A stretch of 64,000 bases of DNA, taken from positions 186,001 to 250,000 of the forward strand of contig CAWBKK010000005.1 in assembly GCA_963789355.1 (NCBI GenBank), given 5' to 3'. Below the pieces are notes generated by a model that saw only the letters and a list, made by a program, of their open reading frames with translations, was not told the DNA's origin and made no database searches. The position numbers and the translations under genes are program-made. The first letter of the stretch is position 1, and each line of letters begins with the position of its first letter. The stretch is from Gaiellasilicea sp963789355 (lineage in GTDB: Bacteria > Actinomycetota > Thermoleophilia > Gaiellales > Gaiellaceae). Below, one piece after another: positions 33,090-41,247 of the stretch.

Positions 33090-33701
33090 TTACGCACCGG
33101 ATCGGCTGAAGACAGCCACGACGGTGAGCATCAGGATCTTCAGGTCGAGGCCCAGCGAGAAGGTCCGCACGTAGGAGATGTCGAGCCGCAGCCGCTCGTC
33201 GAAGCTCATGCAGTTCCGGCCCTTGACCTGCCACAGGCCCGTGATCCCCGGCCTCACCTCGAGCCGCTCCGTGTGCCAGAGGTCGTACGTCGACGCGGCG
33301 AACGAGGTCGGCCGGGGGCCGACGAGCGACATGTCGCCGCGGATCACGTTGAGGAGCTGCGGGAGCTCATCGAGGCTCGTCTTGCGGAGGAACTTGCCCA
33401 CGCGCGTGATCCTGGGGTCGTCGATGATCTTGAAGTCGGGCGGAGCGAGGATGTTCAGGTGCTGGAGCGACGCCTTGAGCTCTTCGGCGTTCCGCACCAT
33501 CGTCCGGAACTTGAGCATCCGGAAGCGGTTGCCGTGCAGGCCCGTCCGCAGCTGCGTGAAGACGACCTTGCCCGGCGACTCGATCCAGATCGCGAGGGCG
33601 CAGAGGAGCAGGATCGGGACGACCAGGGGCAACAGGAGACCGCTGAGGAGGAGGTCGATTGCCCGTTTCGTCCAGCGAATGCGTCGCGGGGCAACGCTCA
33701 C
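33090..33701 (-). CDS. Initiating sugar-phosphate transferase (monotopic PGT)
   Basis: 203 aa, the short catalytic form with one membrane segment (about 12-38) and a basic start. Conserved motifs are RAIDLLLSG, FRMLKFRTM, the catalytic Asp-Glu in TSLDELPQLLNV, GDMSLVGPRP and RPGITGLWQV. It loads the first sugar-1-phosphate onto undecaprenyl phosphate, starting the repeat unit assembled by the neighbouring transferases. It overlaps the upstream gene by 4 bases, so the two are translationally coupled. Confidence 0.93.
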   Translation of the reverse strand: MSVAPRRIRWTKRAIDLLLSGLLLPLVVPILLLCALAIWIESPGKVVFTQLRTGLHGNRFRMLKFRTMVRNAEELKASLQHLNILAPPDFKIIDDPRITRVGKFLRKTSLDELPQLLNVIRGDMSLVGPRPTSFAASTYDLWHTERLEVRPGITGLWQVKGRNCMSFDERLRLDISYVRTFSLGLDLKILMLTVVAVFSRSGA

Positions 33702-34252
33702 GAGCCGCTCTCGGACGGCAAGCCGGCCGGCAGGCTCTCACGGCGGACGCGCGTCACGCGCAGGAGGCGGTCAACGAGCGACGATTCGTCCCCCTCCGGC
33801 CGAGGTTGACGCAGCGAGAAGACGCCTTCGATCGAGGACCTGTTGCCGGCGACCGCGTCGAGCAGCGCGCCGCTCGTCAGCCCATCCTCGGGAAACGCGG
33901 CGATCCTGACCTCCAGCTGCGCGAGCAACTCCGGCTCCGCGTCGACAAGCCTGGAGACGAGGACCTCCGCACCCGCTCGACCCGACTCCGGCAGCAGCAC
34001 GAGCATCCGCCCGTCGGCGATCCAGCTGCAGTCGACGTCCCGCGTCAGAGCCTGGACCGTCGTCAGCAGCTCCTCGCCGATCACCTCTTCGTGGTCGCGC
34101 GGCCCGAGCCAGAGCAGCGTCAGGTCGTGCCGGTACCTGCGACTCCGGTTCAGCTCGCGCCGAAACTGGGCCCAGGGATCGGCCGGTGTGACGCGGTCGT
34201 CGGCGGTACGGCCGTTGCCGTTGTGGTCGGTCCGAGTGCTATCGATCTTCAC
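33698..34252 (-). CDS. GGDEF-fold-like protein without a GGDEF motif
   Basis: 184 aa. The order of segments (FRRELNRSRRYRHDLTLLWL, then WIADGRMLVLLPES, then GAEVLVSRLVD and VRIAAFPEDG) follows diguanylate cyclase domains. Where (R)xGGDEF should be the sequence is WIADGRMLVLLP, so catalysis is not expected. No N-terminal sensor or membrane segment is seen. As the first gene of the operon, overlapping the initiating transferase by 4 bases, it may regulate that enzyme or bind a nucleotide. This is inference; I am moderately sure of the fold. Confidence 0.6.
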   Translation of the reverse strand: MKIDSTRTDHNGNGRTADDRVTPADPWAQFRRELNRSRRYRHDLTLLWLGPRDHEEVIGEELLTTVQALTRDVDCSWIADGRMLVLLPESGRAGAEVLVSRLVDAEPELLAQLEVRIAAFPEDGLTSGALLDAVAGNRSSIEGVFSLRQPRPEGDESSLVDRLLRVTRVRRESLPAGLPSESGS

Positions 34253-34261
34253 AACTCGTTC

Positions 34262-34267
34262 ATATTA
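34262..34267 (-). promoter_or_regulatory. -10 hexamer TAATAT of the seven-gene operon (leaderless)
   Basis: TAATAT on the minus strand ends 9 bases before GTG 34252. TTACCG 17 bases further upstream could serve as -35. It would drive the whole operon from 34252 to 27752. Confidence 0.5.
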
Positions 34268-34391
34268 GGACCGTGGACGTGCCCCGGTAACTGCCCCGTC
34301 GGTCAGTCTTCTGGGCAGGGTTCCTACGTTCGCGACGCGGAGGGCTTCAGAGTTCTGGCCGAAAGTCGAGGCCTGCGAAAAACCCTGGTGA

Positions 34392-35009
34392 TCACGGCCT
34401 TTGGGGCACGGGCGCCGGCGCGAACGCCGCCTTCACGGCCCGCAGCACAGCGGCACGCTTGCCCTCGACGACCGGGACGAGGCCGCCGAGCTCGAGCCGG
34501 GACAGCTCCACACGGCCCTGGGCCCGGACGGACGTGAAGCCGAAGTCGGCGAGGAAGTCCCGCGGGAAGACGGTCCGGTGGACGAGAAAGCGCTCGTAGG
34601 TCGACTCGCCCTCCGGGTACCGGTAGGCGAAGGCCTCGAGTGCCTTCGCACCCTTGTCGCGAGCCTCTCCGATCGCGGCCAGGAAGAGCGACTGCTCCAC
34701 CCATGGCGTCGCCGCCGAGACGACGTAGACGCAGGTGACGAGCACTGCGTCGTCGGACGGCGGGCCTGCCGGAAGCTCGGCGGCGCGCGGAAAGAGCCCG
34801 GCCGGGCCGTACTGAATCGAGCCGAGCAGGCGCCCGTCGTCGTCGCGGTAGAGGGCGCCCCAGGCTCCCCAGTCGTCCTCGGTGCGCTCGATCCAGCGCT
34901 CCTTCGACGCCGTCCGGCCGCCGCGGGACTGCCACCAGACGCACGTCTGGCAGACGCTGGGCGCACGCTCGAGCGTCGCGCCGGTCAGACCGGTGACGCG
35001 CTGTGCCAC
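34392..35009 (-). CDS. GNAT-like acetyltransferase family protein
   Basis: 205 aa. An early CQTCVWW segment has a CxxC. The core has the arrangement of GNAT proteins: a beta-strand stretch LLGSIQYGPAG, then VLVTCVYVVSAATPWVEQSLFLAAIGEARDKG-like helix and ALEAFAYRYPEG (fragments given). No canonical Q/RxxGxG is obvious, so activity is uncertain. GTG 35009 is chosen; it overlaps the Asp23-like gene by 25 bases, and the longer frame to 35120 is mostly low-complexity Arg/Gly. Confidence 0.6.
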   Translation of the reverse strand: MAQRVTGLTGATLERAPSVCQTCVWWQSRGGRTASKERWIERTEDDWGAWGALYRDDDGRLLGSIQYGPAGLFPRAAELPAGPPSDDAVLVTCVYVVSAATPWVEQSLFLAAIGEARDKGAKALEAFAYRYPEGESTYERFLVHRTVFPRDFLADFGFTSVRAQGRVELSRLELGGLVPVVEGKRAAVLRAVKAAFAPAPVPQRP

Positions 35010-35281
35010 TCCGCCACGATCACGTCGACGGTGTCGGGACGGACATCGGCCATCCGCGCGAGACAGTCGGCAACGTGTGCCTGCACCGCCGCCCCCACGC
35101 TTCCCGCGTTCGCGCCCCACTCGAGCACGAGCTGCAGCTCGACCCCGACACGCCCGTCCTCCCGCGCGACCTTGACGCCGTCGTTGCGGCCGACGAGGCC
35201 GTGAACGCCGCGCACCTCGCGTGCGGCGTCCGCCGCGTAGCGCGCGAGCACGTCCGGCGAGATGACGGAGTGACCTTCCAC
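34985..35281 (-). CDS. Asp23/Gls24-family protein
   Basis: 98 aa. It begins with ISPDVLARYAADAAREV and GVHGLV, continues with a beta-strand VGVELQLVLEWGANAG, and ends with TVDVIVAEW, matching the short Asp23 envelope/alkaline-stress family in Gram-positives. The GTG start overlaps the phosphoesterase stop by one base (TAGTG), so it is cotranscribed. Confidence 0.75.
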   Translation of the reverse strand: MEGHSVISPDVLARYAADAAREVRGVHGLVGRNDGVKVAREDGRVGVELQLVLEWGANAGSVGAAVQAHVADCLARMADVRPDTVDVIVAEWHSASPV

Positions 35282-36027
35282 TAGCTCGATTTTAGAACCA
35301 GCTCGGTCACTTCGGGCCGGGCAAAGAAGCGCAACGGGACGAAGGTCGTCCCGAGCCCGGGCGAGACGTGCAGCGTGACGCCGGCGCGGCGATAGATCCC
35401 TTCGTTGAGGGGCGCCCGTAGATGGGCGAAGCGGACCTTGCCGCCGGGGTACGGAAGCGCGATCTGGCCGGCGTGCATGTGGCCGGAGAGGACGAGCTGG
35501 TACCCCGGTGCGTGCAGGCGCGGGTAGTGGTCGAGCAGGATCCGGAACGCCGCCGCCTGGTCCGACGCCGGCGCGGGCCCGAAAGCGAGCGGGGCAACTC
35601 CCGCAATCTGGATGCGGACGCCGCGGAGCTCGATCGTCCGCGACTCGCCGACGAGCAGCGTCGCCTGCAGCCCCTCGAGCGCCGCAGCGCGCGAGAACGG
35701 ATCCCGCGTGACCGCGACATCGTGGTTGCCGAGCACGACGAAGGCATCCAGGCCGGCGAGCGCCTCGTCGAGCAGGCGCCGACCGCGCGGATGCGAGATC
35801 AGGTCACCGGTGACGACGACGAGGTCCGGCCGGCGCGAGCGCACCCAGTCCGCGGCGCGGCGACCTGCGACGGCGCCGCGCGACACCGGCCCGAAGTGGA
35901 AGTCGGAGAGGTGCGCGATCCGGAGCCCGGCGAGCGCGGTCGGCAGCCCCTCGACCGGCAGCTCGAGCACGCGCGTCCGGAGCCAGCCGGCTTCGAACCA
36001 GCCGTACGCCAGGGCCGCTGCCGCCAA
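35281..36027 (-). CDS. Metallophosphoesterase (YkuE-like, membrane-linked)
   Basis: 248 aa from TTG 36027. Motifs in order: HLSDFHFG, VVTGDLIS, VLGNHDVA, LSGHMHAGQ, and a C-terminal VSPGLGTTFVPLRFFARPEV typical of the YkuE/calcineurin-like group that acts on membrane or envelope phosphoesters. An ATG at 36058 begins a hydrophobic segment (MLIWLAAGSVVGGS) one frame off. Deleting one base near 36014 would fuse it to this protein and give the N-terminal membrane anchor usual for the family, so the annotated start may be an artefact of a single-base error. Confidence 0.83.
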   Translation of the reverse strand: MAAAALAYGWFEAGWLRTRVLELPVEGLPTALAGLRIAHLSDFHFGPVSRGAVAGRRAADWVRSRRPDLVVVTGDLISHPRGRRLLDEALAGLDAFVVLGNHDVAVTRDPFSRAAALEGLQATLLVGESRTIELRGVRIQIAGVAPLAFGPAPASDQAAAFRILLDHYPRLHAPGYQLVLSGHMHAGQIALPYPGGKVRFAHLRAPLNEGIYRRAGVTLHVSPGLGTTFVPLRFFARPEVTELVLKSS

Positions 36028-36322
36028 CGACCGAGCCGGCGGCCAGCCAGATCAACATGGTCTACCACCAGCGTTCTCGGCGCTCTGGCGCGTGGCTGAG
36101 CGTGCGCGGCCGGAGGAGATAGTGCGCGAGCACAGATCCGCAGAGCCGCGTGCGATCAGGCACGCGAGGCCGGCGGAGCCCGGCTCTGCCGGGCGGGAGC
36201 CGGCCGGCCAGAGTGTCGAGGGAAAGTTCAGGGCCGGCGCCCCCCAGGATCACCGGCCCCGAAACCGCCCCTCCAGACATGAAGACGCCAGGCCGGCCGG
36301 AACCTTGCGGTGACTGTCGTTC

Positions 36323-37207
36323 TCAGACGCTGAGCTTCTCGAGCACCGGGTCGACCGAGACGACGTGCCGCTTGAACTTGAGCTCGGCGTCGGTGAGCCC
36401 GGCGGCGACGCCGATCAGCTGCGAGAGGTGCAGGATCGGCATCTGGAAGTCCTTCCCGGTCTGCTTCTTCAGCTTCGACTGCCAGGCGTCGAGCGAGAGG
36501 TGGCAGAGCGGGCACGGCGTCACGATCGCATCGGCGCCGGCCTCTTTCGCCTGCTCGATCGGCTGGATCAGCTCGCCGAGCGCCGTCTCCTCGCGCGCCT
36601 GGATGATCGGGAAGCCGCAGCACTTGATCTTCGCCGGATAGTCGATCGCCTCGCCGCCGCACGCCTCGATGATCCGCTCGAGCGAGGACGGCTTGTCGGG
36701 ATCCTCGAACCCGAGCAGCTTCGACGGGCGCAGGATCTGGCAGCCGTAGAACGGGGCGATCTTCAACCCCTTGAGGCCCTTGTGCGCCGCGCTCTGCAGC
36801 AGCTCGTATCCCTCGCCGGCGGCGACGAGCCAGAGGAAGTGCACGACCTCGACCTTGCCGGTGTAGACCGGGACGCCGACCTTGTCGAGGTTGTCGTTCA
36901 CCCGCGCCAGCAGCGCCTCGTCCCCCTGCAGCTGGTGGTTCGCCTGGCGGAGGTTGAGCGTGCAGACGTTGCAGACCGTCATCAGCGTGTCGGCGCCGGT
37001 CGCCTCGGCGTAGGCGAGGATGCGAGCGTTCAGGTGCAGGTAGTAGTCCGGCTCGGCCTCGTGGATGTCGCCGGCGCCGCAGCACGTGACCGTCTCCAGC
37101 TCGAGCAGCTCCAGGCCCACCTTCGGCGAGAGCGCCTGGGTCGAGATGTCGAGCTCCTTCGCGCTCAGCGAGGCGAGACAGCCCTTGTAGTACGCGACCT
37201 TCCTCAC
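36323..37207 (-). CDS. sdhE: SdhE/HdrB-like CCG-domain subunit of a non-classical succinate dehydrogenase
   Basis: 294 aa. It has two cysteine-rich CCG domains: YKGC...TCCGAG...CNVC and FYGC...KCCGFP...CPLC (C-x(n)-CCG-x(n)-CxxC). This is the HdrB/SdhE fold of heterodisulfide reductase and of the anchor-replacing subunit in type E succinate:quinone reductases and methylmenaquinol:fumarate reductases. It would pass electrons between SdhB and quinone in place of cytochrome b subunits, which are absent here. GTG 37207 overlaps the sdhB stop as GTGA. The frame extends to 37693, but only as the shadow of sdhB. Confidence 0.88.
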   Translation of the reverse strand: MRKVAYYKGCLASLSAKELDISTQALSPKVGLELLELETVTCCGAGDIHEAEPDYYLHLNARILAYAEATGADTLMTVCNVCTLNLRQANHQLQGDEALLARVNDNLDKVGVPVYTGKVEVVHFLWLVAAGEGYELLQSAAHKGLKGLKIAPFYGCQILRPSKLLGFEDPDKPSSLERIIEACGGEAIDYPAKIKCCGFPIIQAREETALGELIQPIEQAKEAGADAIVTPCPLCHLSLDAWQSKLKKQTGKDFQMPILHLSQLIGVAAGLTDAELKFKRHVVSVDPVLEKLSV

Positions 37208-38301
37208 GCTCCGCCTCCCGGCTTCTTCGTCGGCGCTTCGCCCGGCGTGACGTCGGCCTGGTCGCGGCTGCCCATCCCGTGCTGGCTGCCCTCGCTCGTG
37301 TGCTCGATTCGCGAGAGCGCCCGCTCGCCCTGGACGATGCCCATCGCGCCCTGGCGATCCTGCTGCTTGACGAGGTCGTAGAGCGCACGCGACTCCTTCA
37401 CTCCCTCGGCGACATGCGGCGGGAAGGGCGGCGGCACCTTGCCGTGCTTCAGGAGGCCCATCGCGAACTTCATCTGGCTGATCGCCGTGACGACGCCTTG
37501 CGTCTTCGGGACGAGCTCGGTCTCGCGGAGCCAGCCGGTCGTCTTCGCGGAGGTGACGAACCAGTTCGCGTGCTTCGCGCCCATGTCGTCGTCGATCCCT
37601 TCCTTCATCGCCTCGGCGCCGAGCTTCGCGATCGCATCGCGCGGATCCACGCCCTTGGGGCAGCGCTCGTTGCAGAAGTAGCAGCGCGTGCACTCCCAGA
37701 TCCCGTGCTCGCCCGAGTACTCGTCGAGCCGCTCCGCCTTCGCTGCGTCACGCGGGTCGCCGACGAAGCGCATTCCCTTCGCGAGCGCCTGCGGACCGAG
37801 AAACTCGGGGTCGGACTCCATCGCGTTGCACTCGGAGACGCAGCAGCCGCAGTTGATGCAGAGCGACTCCTTGTGGATCACGTTCATCCGCTCCTGCGAG
37901 ATCACGTGCTCCTTGCCGTCCCCCGGCTGGTTGTAGCCCGGCTGCAGGTAGGGCTTCATCGCCTTGAACTTGGCCCAGAAGGGATCCATGTCGACGACGA
38001 GGTCCTTGATCACCGGCAGGTTGCCCATCGCCGAGATCACCGGGACTTCGCCGGCGCTCGCGATGTCGTACATCCGCACCTTGCAGGCGAGCACGGCGGC
38101 GCCGTTCATCCGCATCCCGCACGAGCCGCAGATCATCATCCGGCAGCTCTTGCGATAGGCGAGCGAGCCGTCCTGCTTGTCCTTGACGATGTCGAGGCAG
38201 TCGAGCAGGGTCGCCTCCTCGGGGGCGTCGAGCTCGTACTCGCGCAGCGCCTTGTCGCCGGTCGTCGCGTCGTAACGCCAGATCTTCAGGCCGACCTGCA
38301 T
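37204..38301 (-). CDS. sdhB: Succinate dehydrogenase/fumarate reductase iron-sulfur subunit
   Basis: 365 aa, longer than usual (about 240) because of a C-terminal extension of about 110 residues ending in a Gly/Lys-rich tail. The [2Fe-2S] motif is CRMMICGSCGMRMNG (about 53-67). The first 4Fe cluster is CINCGCCVSEC. The second is CTRCYFCNERCP with four cysteines, where classical SdhB (3Fe-4S) has only three; this is the pattern of type E enzymes with a second [4Fe-4S]. It follows the lipoprotein gene by 3 bases and overlaps sdhE by 4. Confidence 0.92.
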   Translation of the reverse strand: MQVGLKIWRYDATTGDKALREYELDAPEEATLLDCLDIVKDKQDGSLAYRKSCRMMICGSCGMRMNGAAVLACKVRMYDIASAGEVPVISAMGNLPVIKDLVVDMDPFWAKFKAMKPYLQPGYNQPGDGKEHVISQERMNVIHKESLCINCGCCVSECNAMESDPEFLGPQALAKGMRFVGDPRDAAKAERLDEYSGEHGIWECTRCYFCNERCPKGVDPRDAIAKLGAEAMKEGIDDDMGAKHANWFVTSAKTTGWLRETELVPKTQGVVTAISQMKFAMGLLKHGKVPPPFPPHVAEGVKESRALYDLVKQQDRQGAMGIVQGERALSRIEHTSEGSQHGMGSRDQADVTPGEAPTKKPGGGA

Positions 38302-38304
38302 CGT

Positions 38305-39114
38305 CTACGGAGCCTCCTCGTCGTCGCTGGTGCCGCTTTCCATTTCTCCCGCGAAGAGCGCGTCGAGATCGTCGACCTGATCGGCCGGCGGAGCCTGCAC
38401 GTCCACCCCGATGCCGAAATCGAAGAAGTCGATCGAGACCGGATCCGAGTCGATCACGACGCGGACGCGGCGCGCGAGGCCGGCGTCGTCGATCCAGATC
38501 TCGACGGGCTCGAGCTTCCGTACGCGCTCGTCGAGCTCCCTCCGGAGCGCCGCACGATGGCGCTCCGGCGCGGTCTCGATCAGGCGCTCGAGATCGAGCG
38601 TGAGCCGGTACCGGTCCGTGGGAACACCTCGCACGGCCTCCTCGCCGAGCGTTTCGACGTCGCCGCCCACCTTCTGGAAGCCGGCGAGAAGGCGGCCCGG
38701 ATCGATGAAGGGGAACGGGAAGAGCAACGTGTCGAGCGTGACGTCGTCGTCCCGGTCGTACTCGAACTTGATCCACGGTTTCGGCTTCTGCTCGCCCTCG
38801 ACGGCCCCGCCGAAGATCGCCGCGCCGACGTACATCGTCCCGCCGATCACGCGAAACGCTTCCTCCTGCCCGCCCGGCCAGTCCTTTGGGGCCTTGTCGA
38901 AGCGGAAGCTCGCCAGCTTCCGCTTGTGGTCGGCCACACCGCTCATGGCGATCGGCTCGCCCTCGTCCGTGCCGGTGATCTCGATTCGGGAGCTGCCGGA
39001 CTCGGCGGTCTTCGCAACGGCGGCCGAGATCTCCTCGGCGGCGACGGGGTCGGAGGCGCCACAGCCGGCGAGCGCGGGGAGCGACAGGAGGGCGAGCACA
39101 AGTAGGCGGCGCAT
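38305..39114 (-). CDS. Lipoprotein (LppX/LprAFG-like) inside the sdh operon
   Basis: 269 aa. A type II signal peptide with lipobox ALAGC (cysteine about residue 18) directs lipid attachment outside the membrane. The mature part has the long curved-sheet character of LppX/LprG-type lipid-binding lipoproteins (GVADHKRKLASFRF, GTMYVGAAIFG, DRYRLTLDLERL, IDDAGLARRVRVVID). It starts 2 bases after the sdhA stop and ends 3 bases before sdhB, so it is cotranscribed with the enzyme. A role as an extra subunit or lipid/quinone handler is speculation. The longer frame to 40761 is the sdhA shadow. Confidence 0.8.
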   Translation of the reverse strand: MRRLLVLALLSLPALAGCGASDPVAAEEISAAVAKTAESGSSRIEITGTDEGEPIAMSGVADHKRKLASFRFDKAPKDWPGGQEEAFRVIGGTMYVGAAIFGGAVEGEQKPKPWIKFEYDRDDDVTLDTLLFPFPFIDPGRLLAGFQKVGGDVETLGEEAVRGVPTDRYRLTLDLERLIETAPERHRAALRRELDERVRKLEPVEIWIDDAGLARRVRVVIDSDPVSIDFFDFGIGVDVQAPPADQVDDLDALFAGEMESGTSDDEEAP

Positions 39115-39116
39115 GC

Positions 39117-40799
39117 CTAGTACTTCCTCTCCTCGGGGAGATACTTGGTGAAGCGCACATCCTTGTACGAGAGCTCGGGGCCGCCATCCTTCCAGCGGGT
39201 GATCGAGTGCTTCATGAAGTTCTCGTCGTCGCGGGTCGGATAGTCGTGCGGGCGCGAGTGGGCGCCCCGGCTCTCCTTGCGCGCGATCCCTGCTTGCAGC
39301 ATGCACGAGGCGACGTCGAGCAGGTAGCCGAGCTCGATCGCCTGGGTCAGGTCGGAGTTGAAGACGTCGCCCTTGTCCTCGACGACGACGGCCGGGTAGC
39401 GCTCGCGCAGTCCCTCGATGATCTCGATCTGCTCCGCCATCTGATCCTCGCGGCGGAAGACGCCGAAGTTCTTCAGCATCGTCTGGCCGAGCTCGTCGCG
39501 GATCTGCCACGGCCGCTCCCCCTCGGTCCGGCCGAGCAGCTCCTTCAGCTCGCGCTCCGCGTCGCGGGTCGCCGACTCCGGGACGGTGACGGTCGTGTTC
39601 GCGAGCGCCCACTCGGCGGCGGCGCGGCCGGAGCGACGGCCGAACGTGATCGTCTCCATCAGCGAGTTGCCGCCGAGGCGGTTGGCGCCGTGGACGGAGA
39701 CGCACGCGACTTCCCCCGCCGCGTAGAGGCCGGTCATCTCGGTCAGCCCGTCGGTGTCCGTCTCGACGCCTCCCATGTGGTAGTGGGCGCCCGGCCGGAC
39801 GGGGATCGGCTCGTGAATCGGGTCGACGCCGGCGTAGACCATCGCCAGCTCGCGGGAGCCTGGGAGGCGGGTGAGGATCCGCTCGGCGCCGAGGTGGGTC
39901 AGGTCGAGCAGGACGGAGCCGTTGATCCCGCGGCCCTCGTCGATCTCGGTCTGCTCGGAGCGCGAGACGACGTCGCGCGACGCGAGATCCTTGGCGGTCG
40001 GCGCGTAGCGGACCATGAACTGCTCGCCCTCGGAGTTGCGCAGGACGCCGCCCTCGCCGCGGCAGCCCTCGGTGATCAGGATCCCGCTCGGGTACATCGT
40101 CGTCGGGTGGAACTGCATGAACTCGATGTCCTTCAGCGGCAGTCCCGCGCGGAGCGCCATCGACATCCCGTCGCCCGTGCACGCGTAGGCGTTCGTGGTC
40201 GCGCGGTAGAGCCGGCCGACGCCGCCCGTCGCGAGCAGAACGGTCTTGCCGCCGAGCGCCTTCAGGCCGCCGTGGAGGAGATCCCAGGCGATCACGCCCT
40301 GGCAGCGGCCTTCGTGCTCGACGAGCTGCCAGGCGAAGTACTCCTCGTAGACCTTGATCTCGCGCTTGACGAGCTGCTCGTAGAGCACCTGGATCAGGAC
40401 GTGTCCCGTGATGTCCGCGGCGTAGACCGTGCGCGGAGAGCCGGCGGCGCCGAACGGCCGCTGCGCGAGCTTGCCGTCCTCGGCCCGCGAGAAGACGCAG
40501 CCCCAGTGCTCGAGCTGGTAGATGTCGCCCGGCGCCTCGCGGGTGAAGATCTCGATCGAGTCCTGGTCGCCGAGGTAGTCCGAGCCCTTGACCGTGTCGA
40601 ACGCGTGCGTCTCCGGACTGTCCTCGGCGGAGTTCCCGAGCGCCGCGTTGATCCCGCCCTCGGCCGCTCCGGAGTGGCTGCGCGTCGGGTGGAGCTTCGA
40701 GACGATCGCGACGTCGGCGCCCGCGTCGTGGGCCTCGATCGCAGCGCGCATGCCAGCGCAACCGGCGCCGATCACGAGTACGTCGTGCTTCGCGTCCAC
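39117..40799 (-). CDS. sdhA: Succinate dehydrogenase/fumarate reductase flavoprotein subunit
   Basis: 560 aa. The FAD-binding motif VIGAGCAGMRAA (about 9-20) and the covalent flavin site RSHSGAAEGG (His about 42) are present. Substrate-binding and active-site segments include EFMQFHPTTMY, the arginine-bearing SRDVVSR, and HYHMGGVETD. It oxidises succinate (or reduces fumarate), feeding SdhB. GTG 40799 has TAGCGT 8 bases upstream. It is the first gene of a four-gene operon, A - lipoprotein - B - E. Confidence 0.95.
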   Translation of the reverse strand: MDAKHDVLVIGAGCAGMRAAIEAHDAGADVAIVSKLHPTRSHSGAAEGGINAALGNSAEDSPETHAFDTVKGSDYLGDQDSIEIFTREAPGDIYQLEHWGCVFSRAEDGKLAQRPFGAAGSPRTVYAADITGHVLIQVLYEQLVKREIKVYEEYFAWQLVEHEGRCQGVIAWDLLHGGLKALGGKTVLLATGGVGRLYRATTNAYACTGDGMSMALRAGLPLKDIEFMQFHPTTMYPSGILITEGCRGEGGVLRNSEGEQFMVRYAPTAKDLASRDVVSRSEQTEIDEGRGINGSVLLDLTHLGAERILTRLPGSRELAMVYAGVDPIHEPIPVRPGAHYHMGGVETDTDGLTEMTGLYAAGEVACVSVHGANRLGGNSLMETITFGRRSGRAAAEWALANTTVTVPESATRDAERELKELLGRTEGERPWQIRDELGQTMLKNFGVFRREDQMAEQIEIIEGLRERYPAVVVEDKGDVFNSDLTQAIELGYLLDVASCMLQAGIARKESRGAHSRPHDYPTRDDENFMKHSITRWKDGGPELSYKDVRFTKYLPEERKY

Positions 40800-40807
40800 C
40801 TGGGCTG

Positions 40808-40813
40808 ACGCTA
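40808..40813 (-). promoter_or_regulatory. -10 hexamer TAGCGT of the sdh operon (leaderless)
   Basis: TAGCGT on the minus strand ends 8 bases before GTG 40799. Confidence 0.45.
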
Positions 40814-40854
40814 CCCGAAAGGCCGCAGATCGTGCGCAGCCATGCGGCTGTCGA

Positions 40855-41247
40855 TCATTCGCCCGCCGGCCAGTGTTCGACCACGAGCTCGGGCATCGGA
40901 AAGCGCTTCGGATTCCCGGTCGCGAGCGTCGCGCCCGCTCCGAGCGCTGCGGCGCCGATGAGGCAGTCCGCCTGCGTCAGCGTCACGCCCTCGGCGGCGA
41001 AGTCGCGCCGCCACCGACCCGCACGAGCCCCCTCCTTGGCGCCGAGCGGCGCGAGCCGAAGCGAGCCGAGCAGGCGATCAACGACGGCTTCCTCCGCCGC
41101 TCGGGCACCTCGCCAGATCTCCTCGACGTTGATCGCGCACACGTACGGAACCGGCTCGTCGGCGCGCAGCTCGCGAAGCCGCTCGGCGGCGGCCCTGCCG
41201 CGCAACACGTCGATCAGGACGGTCGTGTCAAGGAGCAGGGGCGGCAT
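40855..41247 (-). CDS. vapC: PIN-domain ribonuclease toxin (VapC-like)
   Basis: 130 aa. The four acidic PIN residues are visible: D7 and D13 in LLLDTTVLIDVL, E in INVEEIWRGA and D in LTQADCLIGAAAL. VapC toxins cleave RNA when not bound by antitoxin. ATG 41247 overlaps the antitoxin stop by one base (TGATG), the normal arrangement. A longer frame upstream reads through the antitoxin and is not real. Confidence 0.88.
   Translation of the reverse strand: MPPLLLDTTVLIDVLRGRAAAERLRELRADEPVPYVCAINVEEIWRGARAAEEAVVDRLLGSLRLAPLGAKEGARAGRWRRDFAAEGVTLTQADCLIGAAALGAGATLATGNPKRFPMPELVVEHWPAGE

Noticed and set aside
36028..36322. Search for a missing sdhF or other gene in the gap after sdhE
   Set aside because: No frame with a start, plausible composition or membrane helix; only the out-of-frame ATG at 36058 discussed for the phosphoesterase.
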